A DNA stretch of 39,642 nucleotides from Erysipelotrichaceae bacterium (GTDB lineage: Bacteria; Bacillota_I; Bacilli_A; Erysipelotrichales; Erysipelotrichaceae): the NCBI GenBank assembly GCA_022767445.1, contig JALENJ010000001.1, forward strand, positions 1-39,642, read 5' to 3'. A program made the position numbers and the translations under genes. Positions within the stretch are counted from its first letter, which is position 1. Every line of letters starts with the position of its first letter. Below the pieces are notes generated by a model. That model saw nothing but the letters and a program-made list of their open reading frames with translations, was not told the origin of the DNA and did no database searches. Of the stretch, positions 1 through 8,231 are shown one piece after another.

Positions 1-792
1 ATCGTTATCCATACCAGGATAATAAGTGCTTAGGTGATGCTTGCAATTTGGATGGAATAATCCACCAGATATAGCCGTACTTAACAAAGGTAAGTTAAGT
101 TCATCAGCTTCTTCTGGTGTTCCTCCGCTATACACATCATCAACATACACACGCCCCTGCCACGGTTGACATGTTTTAGAACACATACCATACTTTGAAA
201 CCTTTACGGTATGTACACCTAACTCCTGACGTTTAGCACCGTCCGCATACATACCTATACGTTTATTCGTTGTACGTAGTGACATCTCTGAGTATGTTGC
301 CATGTTGACGTGTCTACCACCTTTGTACACAACACAATTAATACCTCTAGTAAGAAAGTCATTACTGGCCATATCAACCGCTTTATCAAGTGTTCCTGCG
401 CCACTTGCTAAATATGTTTGAGCATTGTAAATGACTTTGCGATACTCATCGTTAGCTTTACGCAGCATTGCGTGCTCAGCCTTTACTAGATCGCCAGTCG
501 TCGCTTTAACTAAAGCCTGCACCTTACGGGAATGCACTCCAAAGAAGTTTGTTTCTTTTTGACCAAGAATGCAATTAAGAAACTGCTCATTGATTGCTTT
601 GAATTCCGAAGAAAAAAGTCTTGGATTTTTCTTCTTAAATTCCTCCAAAGACTTTAATTGCTCAGCCTGCCATCTAGACCAGGTGAAACCGTATTTATTT
701 TCTTCTTCATTGTGCCTTTTCCAATTTCGTTTCATAGATGAAATCAGTTCAAGCTCAATGCGTCTAAATGCTTCAGCAATATCGTAATCCAT
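1..792 (-). CDS. Phage minor capsid protein (Phage_min_cap2-like), 3' end outside window
   Basis: 264 codons stay open from an ATG at 792 to the window edge, so the C terminus is missing. The N-terminal 120 residues are charged and helical (start MDYDIAEAFRRIELELISSM). A later part holds GINCVVYKGGRHVNMATYSE, then paired cysteines and a GGLFHPNCKHHLSTYYPG stretch. The Cys/His-rich end and the position directly after the portal gene fit the minor capsid protein 2 / head morphogenesis family, which joins portal and capsid during head assembly. The start codon overlaps the portal stop codon by one base (TAATG), so translation is probably coupled. Family assignment is by motif recall; the capsid-module role is well supported by context. 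Confidence 0.8.
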   Translation of the reverse strand, partial: MDYDIAEAFRRIELELISSMKRNWKRHNEEENKYGFTWSRWQAEQLKSLEEFKKKNPRLFSSEFKAINEQFLNCILGQKETNFFGVHSRKVQALVKATTGDLVKAEHAMLRKANDEYRKVIYNAQTYLASGAGTLDKAVDMASNDFLTRGINCVVYKGGRHVNMATYSEMSLRTTNKRIGMYADGAKRQELGVHTVKVSKYGMCSKTCQPWQGRVYVDDVYSGGTPEEADELNLPLLSTAISGGLFHPNCKHHLSTYYPGMDND

Positions 793-2309
793 TAACTAAA
801 CATATCCATATCTGCAGGCACATTCGGCTCCGGCAGCTGCACTGCACCACTTTCTTCTGCAATGCGTTGTGCTTCTTCATCTTTCCAAGCATCTTCTTTA
901 GATTCGCCATACATCTCGTCTAGCGCGGTTCTAATTGACATTACTCCGCCTTGCTTAGCCTTAGTGACAGTTTCGACAACAGCCTCAAACGATGGATTTG
1001 CATACTCGCCAAAATCAACATTCACATCAAGATCAAGCAATTGTGACGATCCTTTATTTGTCATACCGTCTTTCGTCATAAGCACACTTGTAATTAGCTT
1101 AGGAACCATCTCTGTAAAGGCCTCAATGATTGCGTTTCTTGTGTACAGAGTTGTTTTTTCTTTTTCCCGCTGTGCTTCAGCATTCTCTAACTTCTTTGTA
1201 TCAATGCCTAATGTGGATGGGCTAATCAAGCCTTGTAGGCATAAGTCCAAATAAGTAATGTAACTCTGCAGATAGTTCTCTGTCGGAATTGAAGGCTGTA
1301 CAACGCTGATTTGCTGTTTTGCATCCTCACCAATAGCATTTCCTGTTTTTATAAAGCGATCGTCAAAGTCATTTGGTGGTAAGTCCATTCCATTAGCGCC
1401 TTTAGGTACTAATGAATCAGGGATATACTTTGTCGCACGCCCTGCTCTGACCGCATCTGCCCATTGCGAAACAACCTCATCTAAAGCGTCGTATGAGTCC
1501 CTTTTCTTATCGAAAATCGACTCACCTCGACCTTTGTACATGGCTGATTCGAAGATAGAAAAAGGGATTGCCATCATAAAGCTTCCCTTTATTTTTGTTT
1601 CCTCGTTATACCCACCAAACTGCACGTCTACTAGGTCCTTTGTTTCTTCCAACTCGTACAAGTCTGTCTTATCTAAGCTGTATCCATTCACGTGAAATAG
1701 CTCATACTTAACATAGCCATATCCATAGCGTTCCTTTAGTAAGTACTTACGTGTTGTGCCTTCTTGAATCTTAACAGTCTTAAAAACAATCTCCACTAAT
1801 CTTCCACGCTTGTGGATTAAATCAATCTTGTCTCCTGGATAAAACTCAATGATTGGCTCATCTGAAACATCGCTATCAACTGAAATTTTGAAAGCGCCAT
1901 CCCCAACATACAGAGTATCTTTGATTGCTTGCTTAAACAGTTTCTTCAAATTGTTATCATCTGCAATCTTCTGCCATTCGTCATTACGCTCATTGACTTC
2001 GATTTTATTCAAATCACGAATAACAATATCCGTTAGCACTCTTACCGTTAATCCTGGCAAGCCTGTATGAATCTTGTGAATCGGTGTAGACGGCGTTGCT
2101 CCCCAGAATGTTGCATTCTTATTGCTAGTACCCTTTATTTGCTTATAAAGCGCCGATAATTCTGCTGGCTGACCACGCATCCATACTCGGTTGATTCCTG
2201 CGTTAAATTCATAATCGTAGGCTTCATCAATCGTTACACCTTCTCGATCAGCAGGTTTTATTTCAAGCCATGATTGAATCGCTTGCTTGATGTTCATTCC
2301 AATACCCAT
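792..2309 (-). CDS. Phage portal protein (SPP1 gp6-like)
   Basis: 505 residues, the usual size of an SPP1/A118-type portal. Portals form the dodecameric ring at one head vertex through which the terminase pumps DNA. Visible features are an N-terminal WLEIKPADREG segment, a core with EPIIEFYPGDKIDLIHKRGR and KERYGYGYVKYELFHVNGY, and a helical C-terminal half with SPSTLGIDTKKLENAEAQRE, a pattern common in Gram-positive phage portals. The C-terminal acidic tail ends in DMDMFS. It lies 3 bp after terL and overlaps the minor capsid gene by one base, the normal packaging-head order. A start at MNIKQAIQ a few codons inside is possible. Confidence 0.9.
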   Translation of the reverse strand: MGIGMNIKQAIQSWLEIKPADREGVTIDEAYDYEFNAGINRVWMRGQPAELSALYKQIKGTSNKNATFWGATPSTPIHKIHTGLPGLTVRVLTDIVIRDLNKIEVNERNDEWQKIADDNNLKKLFKQAIKDTLYVGDGAFKISVDSDVSDEPIIEFYPGDKIDLIHKRGRLVEIVFKTVKIQEGTTRKYLLKERYGYGYVKYELFHVNGYSLDKTDLYELEETKDLVDVQFGGYNEETKIKGSFMMAIPFSIFESAMYKGRGESIFDKKRDSYDALDEVVSQWADAVRAGRATKYIPDSLVPKGANGMDLPPNDFDDRFIKTGNAIGEDAKQQISVVQPSIPTENYLQSYITYLDLCLQGLISPSTLGIDTKKLENAEAQREKEKTTLYTRNAIIEAFTEMVPKLITSVLMTKDGMTNKGSSQLLDLDVNVDFGEYANPSFEAVVETVTKAKQGGVMSIRTALDEMYGESKEDAWKDEEAQRIAEESGAVQLPEPNVPADMDMFS

Positions 2310-2312
2310 TGG

Positions 2313-3680
2313 TTACTTTCCTCCAATTCCTATTTCTCTCTTAAATGGCAACCAAGCATACTGATTTGCATTAATCGTATGATCGTTACCATCTTCAGGT
2401 TCATATTTGTTTTCCTTCCAGCTGTAGACTTCCATTTCGTGGATGTGATTCTTGCAGTGGTCTAATACCAGGTAATCACCTTTAGCAATCCAACCCAGCT
2501 GCAGGTTGATTCGGTCAATAATCTTTGTTTTCTTGTATGCTGGTATCACCTCGTAGATACTGCCATTCAAGCGTTTATATTTCTGCCATTCTGTGATGGT
2601 CGCTTGATCGGCTGAATCCAAGAACATGTACTTCGCATATCCCCACTTCTCTCGATTTCGTTCCGCAAAGTCAACTAATCTTTGTACTGTGTCGCTTGGA
2701 GCAATCGGAATCTGCAGATCTGCATTGTTGTAAACTTCTTCATCAAGCGTTATCAGTTTGCCGTTAAACGTTATTCCTTGGAACAGCATTGCAATCGTAT
2801 CGGGTGATTTTTGTGAGTAGGCTGTATCAATGCCTACAGTGAAAACCTTAAAGGCATTCCTGAACTCGTCTTTGCCGCCTATTAGAGCGATTAATCGCTC
2901 GCATGTAATAACATTCGTCTTACGCTCAAAGTTGCTAAAAACGAGCCCTGTGGCTCTTCCACGAAGCCCTTTGATTTTATTCTTCCAAAGCTTGGTCCCG
3001 ACTGGCACAGATTCGATAATCTGCTTTTTCTTTTCTGCAGATAATCCATAGTTATCATCGAAATTAAAAAACCAGTGTATCCAGTTTGGATGCTCCGGCT
3101 CGTTTAGGTCATTTAAAATCTCTTGTGGCGTTTCCTTTGTCCATTTCTGAATAGGACGGCAACGGTTGATGTATTCCTTGTATACAGGGAGTGATGGATC
3201 ATCGGGGTTCAATGTCATCATGGTATAGTCTGCACGCATAATAGACTCGCGCACAAATTCCATGTTAGCTGTATTTACCTCATCAATAAGCAGACAACCG
3301 TACTGGCCACCTAATGCATCCTTCCATTTCTCTTTTGTGGAATAGCCAACGATAAAGACAATCTTGTCTCCAGTTGTAGCATGCACGATCAAGTGTGGCA
3401 TCTTGTACTCTTTGGAGCCATTGCCGCGGTACTCAACCAAATCCCCGAAATCATCCAAAATCCCTAGGTCTTTGTTAATCAGGTTCTTTTCTACAGTACC
3501 TGTATCATCACCTGCGATGATGTGAAGCTTCTTAGGGGATTGCCAAACTTTCAAGATAAACTTGTAGACCCCAACGGTTGTCTTGCCTGCAGCAGTTGAG
3601 CCTTCAAGTGCTTCCAGTTCTGCATCATATTTTAGAAATGCTTTGAACTTAGGTGATAAGATTAATCGCAAATCGCTCAT
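2313..3680 (-). CDS. terL: Phage terminase large subunit
   Basis: 455 residues. The ATPase-nuclease motor that translocates DNA into the prohead and cuts it. A Walker A motif GSTAAGKTTVGVYKF is near residue 27 and the Walker B-like CLLIDEVN near residue 133. The C-terminal nuclease half shows VFTVGIDTAY (first acidic metal ligand) and MFLDSADQATITEWQKYK (second acidic cluster), as in Terminase_3/Terminase_6C (RNase H fold) proteins. The start overlaps the end of terS by 4 bp, suggesting translational coupling. Length and motif order are normal and no lesion is seen. Confidence 0.95.
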   Translation of the reverse strand: MSDLRLILSPKFKAFLKYDAELEALEGSTAAGKTTVGVYKFILKVWQSPKKLHIIAGDDTGTVEKNLINKDLGILDDFGDLVEYRGNGSKEYKMPHLIVHATTGDKIVFIVGYSTKEKWKDALGGQYGCLLIDEVNTANMEFVRESIMRADYTMMTLNPDDPSLPVYKEYINRCRPIQKWTKETPQEILNDLNEPEHPNWIHWFFNFDDNYGLSAEKKKQIIESVPVGTKLWKNKIKGLRGRATGLVFSNFERKTNVITCERLIALIGGKDEFRNAFKVFTVGIDTAYSQKSPDTIAMLFQGITFNGKLITLDEEVYNNADLQIPIAPSDTVQRLVDFAERNREKWGYAKYMFLDSADQATITEWQKYKRLNGSIYEVIPAYKKTKIIDRINLQLGWIAKGDYLVLDHCKNHIHEMEVYSWKENKYEPEDGNDHTINANQYAWLPFKREIGIGGK

Positions 3681-4153
3681 TCTTCATCAGCAACCTTCAA
3701 TTGTTCGATTACATCATCAACCTTAGACTGCTTTGTTTCTAATCCACCTGACAGCTCGACTTTCTTTTGGAACATGCCTAGATGTTCACCTATCAGTTTC
3801 AAGGCCGTATTAGCGCCCTTGCTATCAAAGGTAAATTCTGCATCGGAATTAACATACGAATGCGAATCGGAATCCCACACCTTAACAGGAGTAGCTTGCA
3901 TACATCTGTTTTTAACTTCAATAAGATCTTTAAGTACATCTGCTGCAGTTATCTTAGCCTCTTGAGCGATCTGTTTCTTCAGCTCACGCACGTACGCGGC
4001 AACGTTAGCATTTGTTAGCAACCTACTAGAATTAGCAGATGCTGTTCTATCGCTTTTACAGTTAGCATATACTAACTTGTAAGCGCGTATTGCATTGAGA
4101 TCGACCACATACTCTTCGCAGAAACGCTTTTGCTTGTCTGTTAATTTCTTCAT
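3677..4153 (-). CDS. terS: Phage terminase small subunit
   Basis: 158 residues, matching the Terminase_2 family. The N terminus KLTDKQKRFCEEYVVDLNA, then AIRAYKLVYANCKSD and a helix-turn-helix-like region up to VAAYVRELKKQI, is the DNA-binding half that recognises the pac or cos site. The C-terminal part (GANTALKLIGEHLGMFQKKV) is the oligomerisation/TerL-contact segment typical of the family. It is the first gene of the packaging module and is separated from the upstream toxin-antitoxin pair by a strong terminator and about 200 bp, so it probably has its own late promoter, which I could not pin down. Confidence 0.92.
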   Translation of the reverse strand: MKKLTDKQKRFCEEYVVDLNAIRAYKLVYANCKSDRTASANSSRLLTNANVAAYVRELKKQIAQEAKITAADVLKDLIEVKNRCMQATPVKVWDSDSHSYVNSDAEFTFDSKGANTALKLIGEHLGMFQKKVELSGGLETKQSKVDDVIEQLKVADEE

Positions 4154-4293
4154 AGGCTTGCCCCCTTTCTACGTCATTGTCATACACACATTGGAAACTA
4201 TCAGCCGGAAAGCTATATACACAAAAGGAGTACTTATTGAATAGTTTTAGGGTGATTTCAAATGTTAAGCTGATAGCTCCGAATGTGCATACG
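4154..4293. other. Non-coding gap upstream of terS; possible packaging-site/late-promoter region
   Basis: No convincing gene. Two inverted copies of CTATCAGC/GCTGATAG (about 4198 and 4268) flank some 65 bp, so the stretch could form a large stem-loop. Packaging sites commonly lie in or next to terS, so a pac/cos or late-promoter role is possible, but nothing in the sequence proves it. Confidence 0.3.
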
Positions 4294-4325
4294 AAAAAAA
4301 ACCACAAGCTGATTGCTCATGGTTT
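4294..4325 (-). terminator. Rho-independent terminator after the Panacea toxin-antitoxin operon
   Basis: On the minus strand the stem AAACCATGAGC / GCTTGTGGTTT (11 pairs including two G-U) with a 5-nt loop is followed by a run of eight T. It lies about 50 bp after the end of the toxin-like gene and isolates that pair from terS. Confidence 0.8.
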
Positions 4326-4373
4326 TCGCCTACGCCCATTATACACCTAAAAGTCGTGGGACATGTCCCAAAA

Positions 4374-4850
4374 TTAAATTAGTTTATGTTTTGGATCAAT
4401 TGCCAAAATAAATAAAATATCGTTTAAACAAAATCCAATAATAATGTACTGACCTTTTCCATTTGGCTTTAAATGTAAATGTATCAATTCATCCTTCGCA
4501 ATTAATTGAACAGATTCAGGAAGAACCTCTATTAAATATCGATAGTCTTTATAATTTAGACTGCTCCCATTATTATGGGAAGAATAAGTTTTTAACGCCT
4601 TACTGATTGATATTTGATTCGAAAAATCAAATATAAATTTTTGAAAACAATCAATGAATATGTTTTTCTCAGTTCTACTATCGCCTCTAATTTCATCCAT
4701 TGCATATTTAATACATTTATTTGATTGGTGAAGAAATCTAAGATCAACCATTGGCTGATCTTCTATTGTCTGAACAAATCTTTCCTTTTGCTCTGTAGGA
4801 TTTGATACTTCTTGCTTTAATGTATTCCTGAGATTAAATGAATTCTGCAT
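4374..4850 (-). CDS. Putative toxin paired with Panacea antitoxin
   Basis: 158 residues if translation starts at MQNSFNLRN (ATG 4850), which overlaps the antitoxin gene by 17 bp; upstream in-frame ATGs would overlap more. I do not recognise the family with certainty. The middle (RFLHQSNKCIKYAMDEIRG) is helical and the C terminus is beta-rich (GQYIIIGFCLNDILFILAID then PKHKLI), a layout seen in small single-domain toxins whose last strand ends in a DPxH-type motif. In Panacea (PanAT) systems, described as modules in which one antitoxin fold neutralises many unrelated toxins, the partner is the toxin, so the role is inferred from the neighbour. Visibly more AT-rich than the flanking packaging genes, consistent with recent acquisition. 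Confidence 0.55.
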   Translation of the reverse strand: MQNSFNLRNTLKQEVSNPTEQKERFVQTIEDQPMVDLRFLHQSNKCIKYAMDEIRGDSRTEKNIFIDCFQKFIFDFSNQISISKALKTYSSHNNGSSLNYKDYRYLIEVLPESVQLIAKDELIHLHLKPNGKGQYIIIGFCLNDILFILAIDPKHKLI

Positions 4851-5346
4851 ATTTTTCAGAATAATATTTAACAATTGCTTCAGAAGTAATTTCATTTTGA
4901 GATGGTTCAAACATATTCAAACCTTTTCTTGCATTTTTCCACGGGTCTTCACTATGTGTTAATGATTCTAATTCATCAGCCGTTAATTCACCATAAGACT
5001 CCCAGACAAACTGTAAAATCTTCTTTTGATCATCACTCAATTGTGTATTTAAATCATTTTTTACAAACTCTTTAAACTCATCTGCAATCATAATTTTACG
5101 CCAACCAAACTTTTTTAGTGAATCATATAGTTTTGGACAAACAGGCCCGTGTACCCATGCTTCGAATCTCACATCTGGAACAATATCAATTCCTAATGTA
5201 AGTAGACTCCACACTTCAGAATAAAAACATAATTTTTGAATCTTCTTATGGCTCATGTTCGCCTTTTCTACAAACCATTGAGCAATTAGGACAATGTCTG
5301 AATTTGGATGAATTTTCGGATTTTCCGCACTTAAAAATTTCTCCAT
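4834..5346 (-). CDS. Panacea-domain (DUF4065/SocA-like) antitoxin
   Basis: 170 residues from an ATG at 5346 preceded by AAGGAGATTAACT; an upstream in-frame start lacks this ribosome site. The sequence has the hallmarks of the Panacea/DUF4065 fold (GepA, SocA, PanA): MSHKKIQKLCFYSEVWSL, then RFEAWVHGPVCPKLYDSLKK, then DDQKKILQFVWESYGELTAD, and LESLTHSEDPWKNARKG near the end. The HGPV and SEDPW motifs are diagnostic. Panacea proteins act as antitoxins or protease adaptors that neutralise a toxin encoded next door; the downstream overlapping gene is that candidate. The pair lies between the late regulator and terS, a common prophage cargo position, and has its own terminator. Confidence 0.85.
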   Translation of the reverse strand: MEKFLSAENPKIHPNSDIVLIAQWFVEKANMSHKKIQKLCFYSEVWSLLTLGIDIVPDVRFEAWVHGPVCPKLYDSLKKFGWRKIMIADEFKEFVKNDLNTQLSDDQKKILQFVWESYGELTADELESLTHSEDPWKNARKGLNMFEPSQNEITSEAIVKYYSEKYAEFI

Positions 5347-5485
5347 AGTTAATCTCCTTTTAGTTCGTTCTACAAACAATCAAAGCAAGAAACACTATCA
5401 TTGCATCCCTTGCTAGTCTTACATTCCACACCATTAATATATCACGGTTTTTAATTTTTTGGTGATTTTGCCTAATTTTTAATAT

Positions 5486-5929
5486 TTACTTGATTATTTT
5501 TAATAACACTTCATCTAATTTTCTAGACATCGTGCTTTTACCATTGTATGTGTTCTGTGCCAACTCCCTTAGAGTCTTCTTATACTTGTACCTCTGCTCA
5601 ATAAGTTTCAACTCCTCAGCGTTCAGCTTGTTCAACTTCACCTGCACTCTGCCAATCAAGTAAAGCAGCTCTGGCTTCTTTTTCATCAGCTCATCCTGCT
5701 CTTGAAATAAATCCAGCATATTAAGATTACTGTAAATTTTAGTGCCCTTCTGGTACTTCGCCTCATCAGGACTCATGATCCTAGGACTCCCAATCGAAGT
5801 AAGCTGCGCATCAATCTCGGCGATGCGCTCGTTCACAGCTTCAAGTTGTTTCTTGTATTCGTAGTGATTTCTAAGTTCCCTATCTATCACCTGCAGATCG
5901 CTTCTGTCATGGTAATCATAATCAGTCAT
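5486..5929 (-). CDS. ArpU/RinA-like phage late transcription regulator
   Basis: 147 residues using the ATG at 5929. GGAGG lies 9 nt before this ATG but only 3 nt before the ATG at 5935, so the shorter form is preferred. The N-terminal half is a long coiled-coil-like segment (YEYKKQLEAVNERIAEIDAQ). The C-terminal half (KLNAEELKLIEQRYKYKKTL then RELAQNTYNGKSTMSRKLDE) resembles a sigma-70 region 4 helix-turn-helix, as in the ArpU and RinA families that activate late packaging and structural operons. Its place as last early gene just before the packaging module fits that job. Confidence 0.75.
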   Translation of the reverse strand: MTDYDYHDRSDLQVIDRELRNHYEYKKQLEAVNERIAEIDAQLTSIGSPRIMSPDEAKYQKGTKIYSNLNMLDLFQEQDELMKKKPELLYLIGRVQVKLNKLNAEELKLIEQRYKYKKTLRELAQNTYNGKSTMSRKLDEVLLKIIK

Positions 5930-6080
5930 CTTCATCGTCCTCCGTAAAAAACAGTTTCTTAAAATCCTCTTTATGCCGAATGAAATGTATAGTCATTGCC
6001 ATCAAAATGACTATAAAGACACATGCCGCTACCGCTAAGATAATCAGAACTGCCTGTGCTAAATAAATCAAACCTGTCAT
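5922..6080 (-). CDS. Small single-pass membrane protein
   Basis: 52 residues beginning MTGLIYLAQAVLIILAVAAC, one hydrophobic helix of about 25 residues, then a basic stretch and an acidic tail ending EDDEDD. The ATG overlaps the stop of the upstream gene in an ATGA arrangement, and its 3' end overlaps the late-regulator start by 8 bp while carrying that gene's GGAGG, so the three are translationally linked. No family recognised. Confidence 0.65.
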   Translation of the reverse strand: MTGLIYLAQAVLIILAVAACVFIVILMAMTIHFIRHKEDFKKLFFTEDDEDD

Positions 6081-6319
6081 AACACCCTTTCATAAGTTTC
6101 TTCAAATATATCCGGCTTGCATGGATAGTACTCACCGTGTACGCCTTTGATAATATAATCACCATCAGTCACTTTCATATGTCCTTCTAATGTCTTTACG
6201 TAATATTCATTGTCATGTGGATTATAGTCCAACACGCCACAGAAACTTAATGCTTTGCCAATATGCACTTTTTCATATTTAATTGCTTCAATTACCACTG
6301 GTTTCTTTCTGTATTTCAT
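6077..6319 (-). CDS. Conserved phage protein (MKYRKKPVVIEA family)
   Basis: 80 residues. The opening MKYRKKPVVIEAIKYE and the closing GDYIIKGVHGEYYPCKPDIF ending FEETYE are a well-conserved small phage protein pattern (PGDYG-like) found in many Firmicutes and some proteobacterial phages. Function is unknown. It is the first of three overlapping short genes leading to the late regulator. Confidence 0.7.
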   Translation of the reverse strand: MKYRKKPVVIEAIKYEKVHIGKALSFCGVLDYNPHDNEYYVKTLEGHMKVTDGDYIIKGVHGEYYPCKPDIFEETYERVL

Positions 6320-6331
6320 TTTTCACTCCAA

Positions 6332-6661
6332 TCAATAAAATTCACCACATAAAAATCTGTAACCGTTTATATTTTCGTTATATCTAAAATCTTCGGGATT
6401 GCTGCAACTTTGCTTTTTTGCAACCAATTCAAGAAAATCATTAACGTCTATAACTTCATCATATTCATTCATAATTATTACATTGTTATTTTTTAACAGT
6501 TCCTCCCACTTTTCATAAGTGTTTAGTTCCTCACCATCGAAATAATTCTCGTATGAGTTAACATGATGAAATAAGAACTTCCATCCTATTGATAACTTAC
6601 CGATATGAATGGGGCTGCGGTAAGTCGGCTTCTTGCTTACTGCGTAATAATTAGTTCCCAT
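6332..6661 (-). CDS. Phage protein of unknown function
   Basis: 109 residues starting MGTNYYAVSKKPTYRSPIHI; this ATG overlaps the end of the zinc-ribbon gene and has GGAG about 9 nt upstream, whereas longer versions run through that gene. The MGTNYY start with a following HIGK-like stretch and a WKFLFHH motif recurs in uncharacterised phage proteins. The interior is acidic with a NTYEKWEELLKNNN helix. No catalytic motif seen. Confidence 0.6.
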   Translation of the reverse strand: MGTNYYAVSKKPTYRSPIHIGKLSIGWKFLFHHVNSYENYFDGEELNTYEKWEELLKNNNVIIMNEYDEVIDVNDFLELVAKKQSCSNPEDFRYNENINGYRFLCGEFY

Positions 6662-6950
6662 TATCGTTGCTCCAATCCAGTGCCTGACCGCAACGATAAC
6701 AATAATTTGACAATTTCCCGCCAGTGAACTCTTTACCACAAGTAGGACATACATAAGTTTGAACATATCTAATTTTTTGCTCATTTGATAGCTTAGCTTT
6801 CTTCGGTGTAGCCTTATCTACTAATTCCTGTAATGCTTTAGCTGATTTAAATAGACATACATTTTCTTGAGATGTCTGTATGTATTTTATCAAATAATTT
6901 TCGTATGCCCATTCTTTCAGAAATTCTAATGCTTCTTGATATTTATTCAT
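6651..6950 (-). CDS. Phage zinc-ribbon protein
   Basis: 99 residues from the ATG at 6950, with GGAG 10 nt upstream; the in-frame TTG two codons earlier is less likely. The N-terminal 60 residues are helical (NKYQEALEFLKEWAYENYL). The C terminus has two CxxC pairs, CPTCGKEF and CYRCGQAL, forming a zinc ribbon. Such phage proteins may contact nucleic acid or protein, but no activity can be assigned. Overlaps both neighbours by about 10 bp. Confidence 0.65.
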   Translation of the reverse strand: MNKYQEALEFLKEWAYENYLIKYIQTSQENVCLFKSAKALQELVDKATPKKAKLSNEQKIRYVQTYVCPTCGKEFTGGKLSNYCYRCGQALDWSNDNGN

Positions 6951-7152
6951 GTTCAAGCATCTCCATTATTTCATCGACTGTTTCACTAACCTTTATCCAA
7001 TTTTCATCATCCTGTGAAAGATAGACTTTTACGCATTTTAAAGGAGTATCATCTTCCATAATTGAATCTTCTTTAAATTTGCAAATGTCAGCTCTTCTTA
7101 CACATATCATTTCCTTGCTTTTAACATAGGTTAATTTTATAAAATCATTCAT
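6943..7152 (-). CDS. Small phage protein, unknown
   Basis: 69 residues. Mostly beta-strand-like with FIKLTYVKSKEMICVRRADI and an acidic C terminus ending EIMEMLEHE. Start supported by AAGGAG 8 nt before the ATG and by an ATGA overlap with the previous gene. Resembles small proteins of the form YVxVxRxxIxxF that are common in early phage operons; no function known to me. Confidence 0.55.
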   Translation of the reverse strand: MNDFIKLTYVKSKEMICVRRADICKFKEDSIMEDDTPLKCVKVYLSQDDENWIKVSETVDEIMEMLEHE

Positions 7153-7358
7153 AACCCCAACTCCTTTAAAGAAACAATGCTTTCAATTTCTTCTTGGACA
7201 GAATTATCGTCATAATATGAAGCAAATTCATTAAGATCCCAATATGCAACGACATATCTACCATCTGCTAGTTTCAATAAATATTTTTCATCTCCATTAA
7301 ACGGAAATGGTTGTAATTTTGATTTTTGCTCTTGTGCTAATACTTTTTCTTTCTTCAT
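7149..7358 (-). CDS. Small phage protein, unknown
   Basis: 69 residues. Contains KYLLKLADGRYVVAYWDLNE followed by an acidic helix; the DGRYVVAYWD core suggests a small beta barrel or SH3-like fold, but that is only an impression. AGGTGG before the ATG lies inside the end of the upstream lipoprotein gene, so the two are probably coupled. Confidence 0.5.
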   Translation of the reverse strand: MKKEKVLAQEQKSKLQPFPFNGDEKYLLKLADGRYVVAYWDLNEFASYYDDNSVQEEIESIVSLKELGL

Positions 7359-7359
7359 C

Positions 7360-7749
7360 TTATTTATCCACCTTTATATCTAATAGTCCGCTCTCTAGTA
7401 CTTCTGGTAAGAAATGAATTTCGTATGCTGAACGTGATACATCAGCACCGCCGACATCTTCCATAACGTATGTTGTGTCATCGTTTAGATAGATTAAATG
7501 CTTGTAGTATGTTTCGCCATCTTTTACTAAGACATTCAACTCTTTTGTATCTGAGTCTGTTTTAATGCTCATTACACCTGTCATCTGCATTAAGACTTTG
7601 TCAGTACGTGTGTTAAAAACAGTGATACGTCTTGTGATATTGAAACTATCTGCATCTTCTGTAAAGTTGTGTCTTACAGTATCCGCTTGTGTGCATCCTG
7701 TTGTAGTTAATAGTGTTGCTAATGCTAATGCTTTAATTATTTTCTTCAT
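7360..7749 (-). CDS. Phage beta-sandwich lipoprotein
   Basis: 129 residues. A lipoprotein signal peptide MKKIIKALALATLLTTTGC ends in a TTGC lipobox, so the product should be lipid-anchored outside the membrane. The mature part (ADSFNITRRITVFNTRTDKV, then YVMEDVGGADVSRSAYEIHF) matches a conserved phage lipoprotein family found across unrelated phages. Its role is not established. A lipoprotein made from an early operon may alter the cell surface, for example in superinfection exclusion, but that is inference. ATG is 14 nt from AAGGAG, a long spacing. Confidence 0.7.
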   Translation of the reverse strand: MKKIIKALALATLLTTTGCTQADTVRHNFTEDADSFNITRRITVFNTRTDKVLMQMTGVMSIKTDSDTKELNVLVKDGETYYKHLIYLNDDTTYVMEDVGGADVSRSAYEIHFLPEVLESGLLDIKVDK

Positions 7750-7754
7750 AAGTT

Positions 7755-8189
7755 TTAATATTGCTCCTTTTCGTTTTCAATATTTACGTTAATTTTCGTG
7801 CGATATGAGTTAGACAAATTATCAATAATGCTCGAATAAAATGCAGATACAAATTTGTCCATAGTTGCTTTCTTCTGCATTTCCTTTTTTATTGCTTCGC
7901 GAATTACAGGCTTTTTTTCTTCTATCGTTTCTTTTGCAATTTCAACGATTTGTTCTTTTAACTCTTTGTTTACTAAATGTTGTAATAACGGTTGTGTCTT
8001 GGTATATGAACTGGTTGGTATTCTTCCGTTCTCATCAACTTGTTTGTTTAAAACTTCACTAACGATTGCACCGACTAGATTTTCATTACCTAAAGTCTCA
8101 ACCATTCCTTGCTTTATAATTTCTTTTGTTAAATTCTTGATGTATTCTGTATCGAGTTGTAAACTCATTCCCATTAAATTTTTTTCCAT
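7755..8189 (-). CDS. Helical phage protein, unknown
   Basis: 144 residues, predominantly charged helix (KELKEQIVEIAKETIEEKKP then VIREAIKKEMQKKA). No family recognised. GAAGGAAA upstream of the ATG at 8189 supports the start, although MGMSLQ five codons later is possible. The ends are polar and there is no signal or membrane segment. Probably a cytoplasmic early protein. Confidence 0.5.
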   Translation of the reverse strand: MEKNLMGMSLQLDTEYIKNLTKEIIKQGMVETLGNENLVGAIVSEVLNKQVDENGRIPTSSYTKTQPLLQHLVNKELKEQIVEIAKETIEEKKPVIREAIKKEMQKKATMDKFVSAFYSSIIDNLSNSYRTKINVNIENEKEQY

Positions 8190-8231
8190 AATTTATTTTC
8201 CTTCTATATAAGTCTTTCTTATCCTTTCTGT

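Noticed and set aside
4062-4307. 81-codon minus-strand frame upstream of terS
   Set aside because: Overlaps terS in another frame, with no ribosome site and no protein-like pattern.
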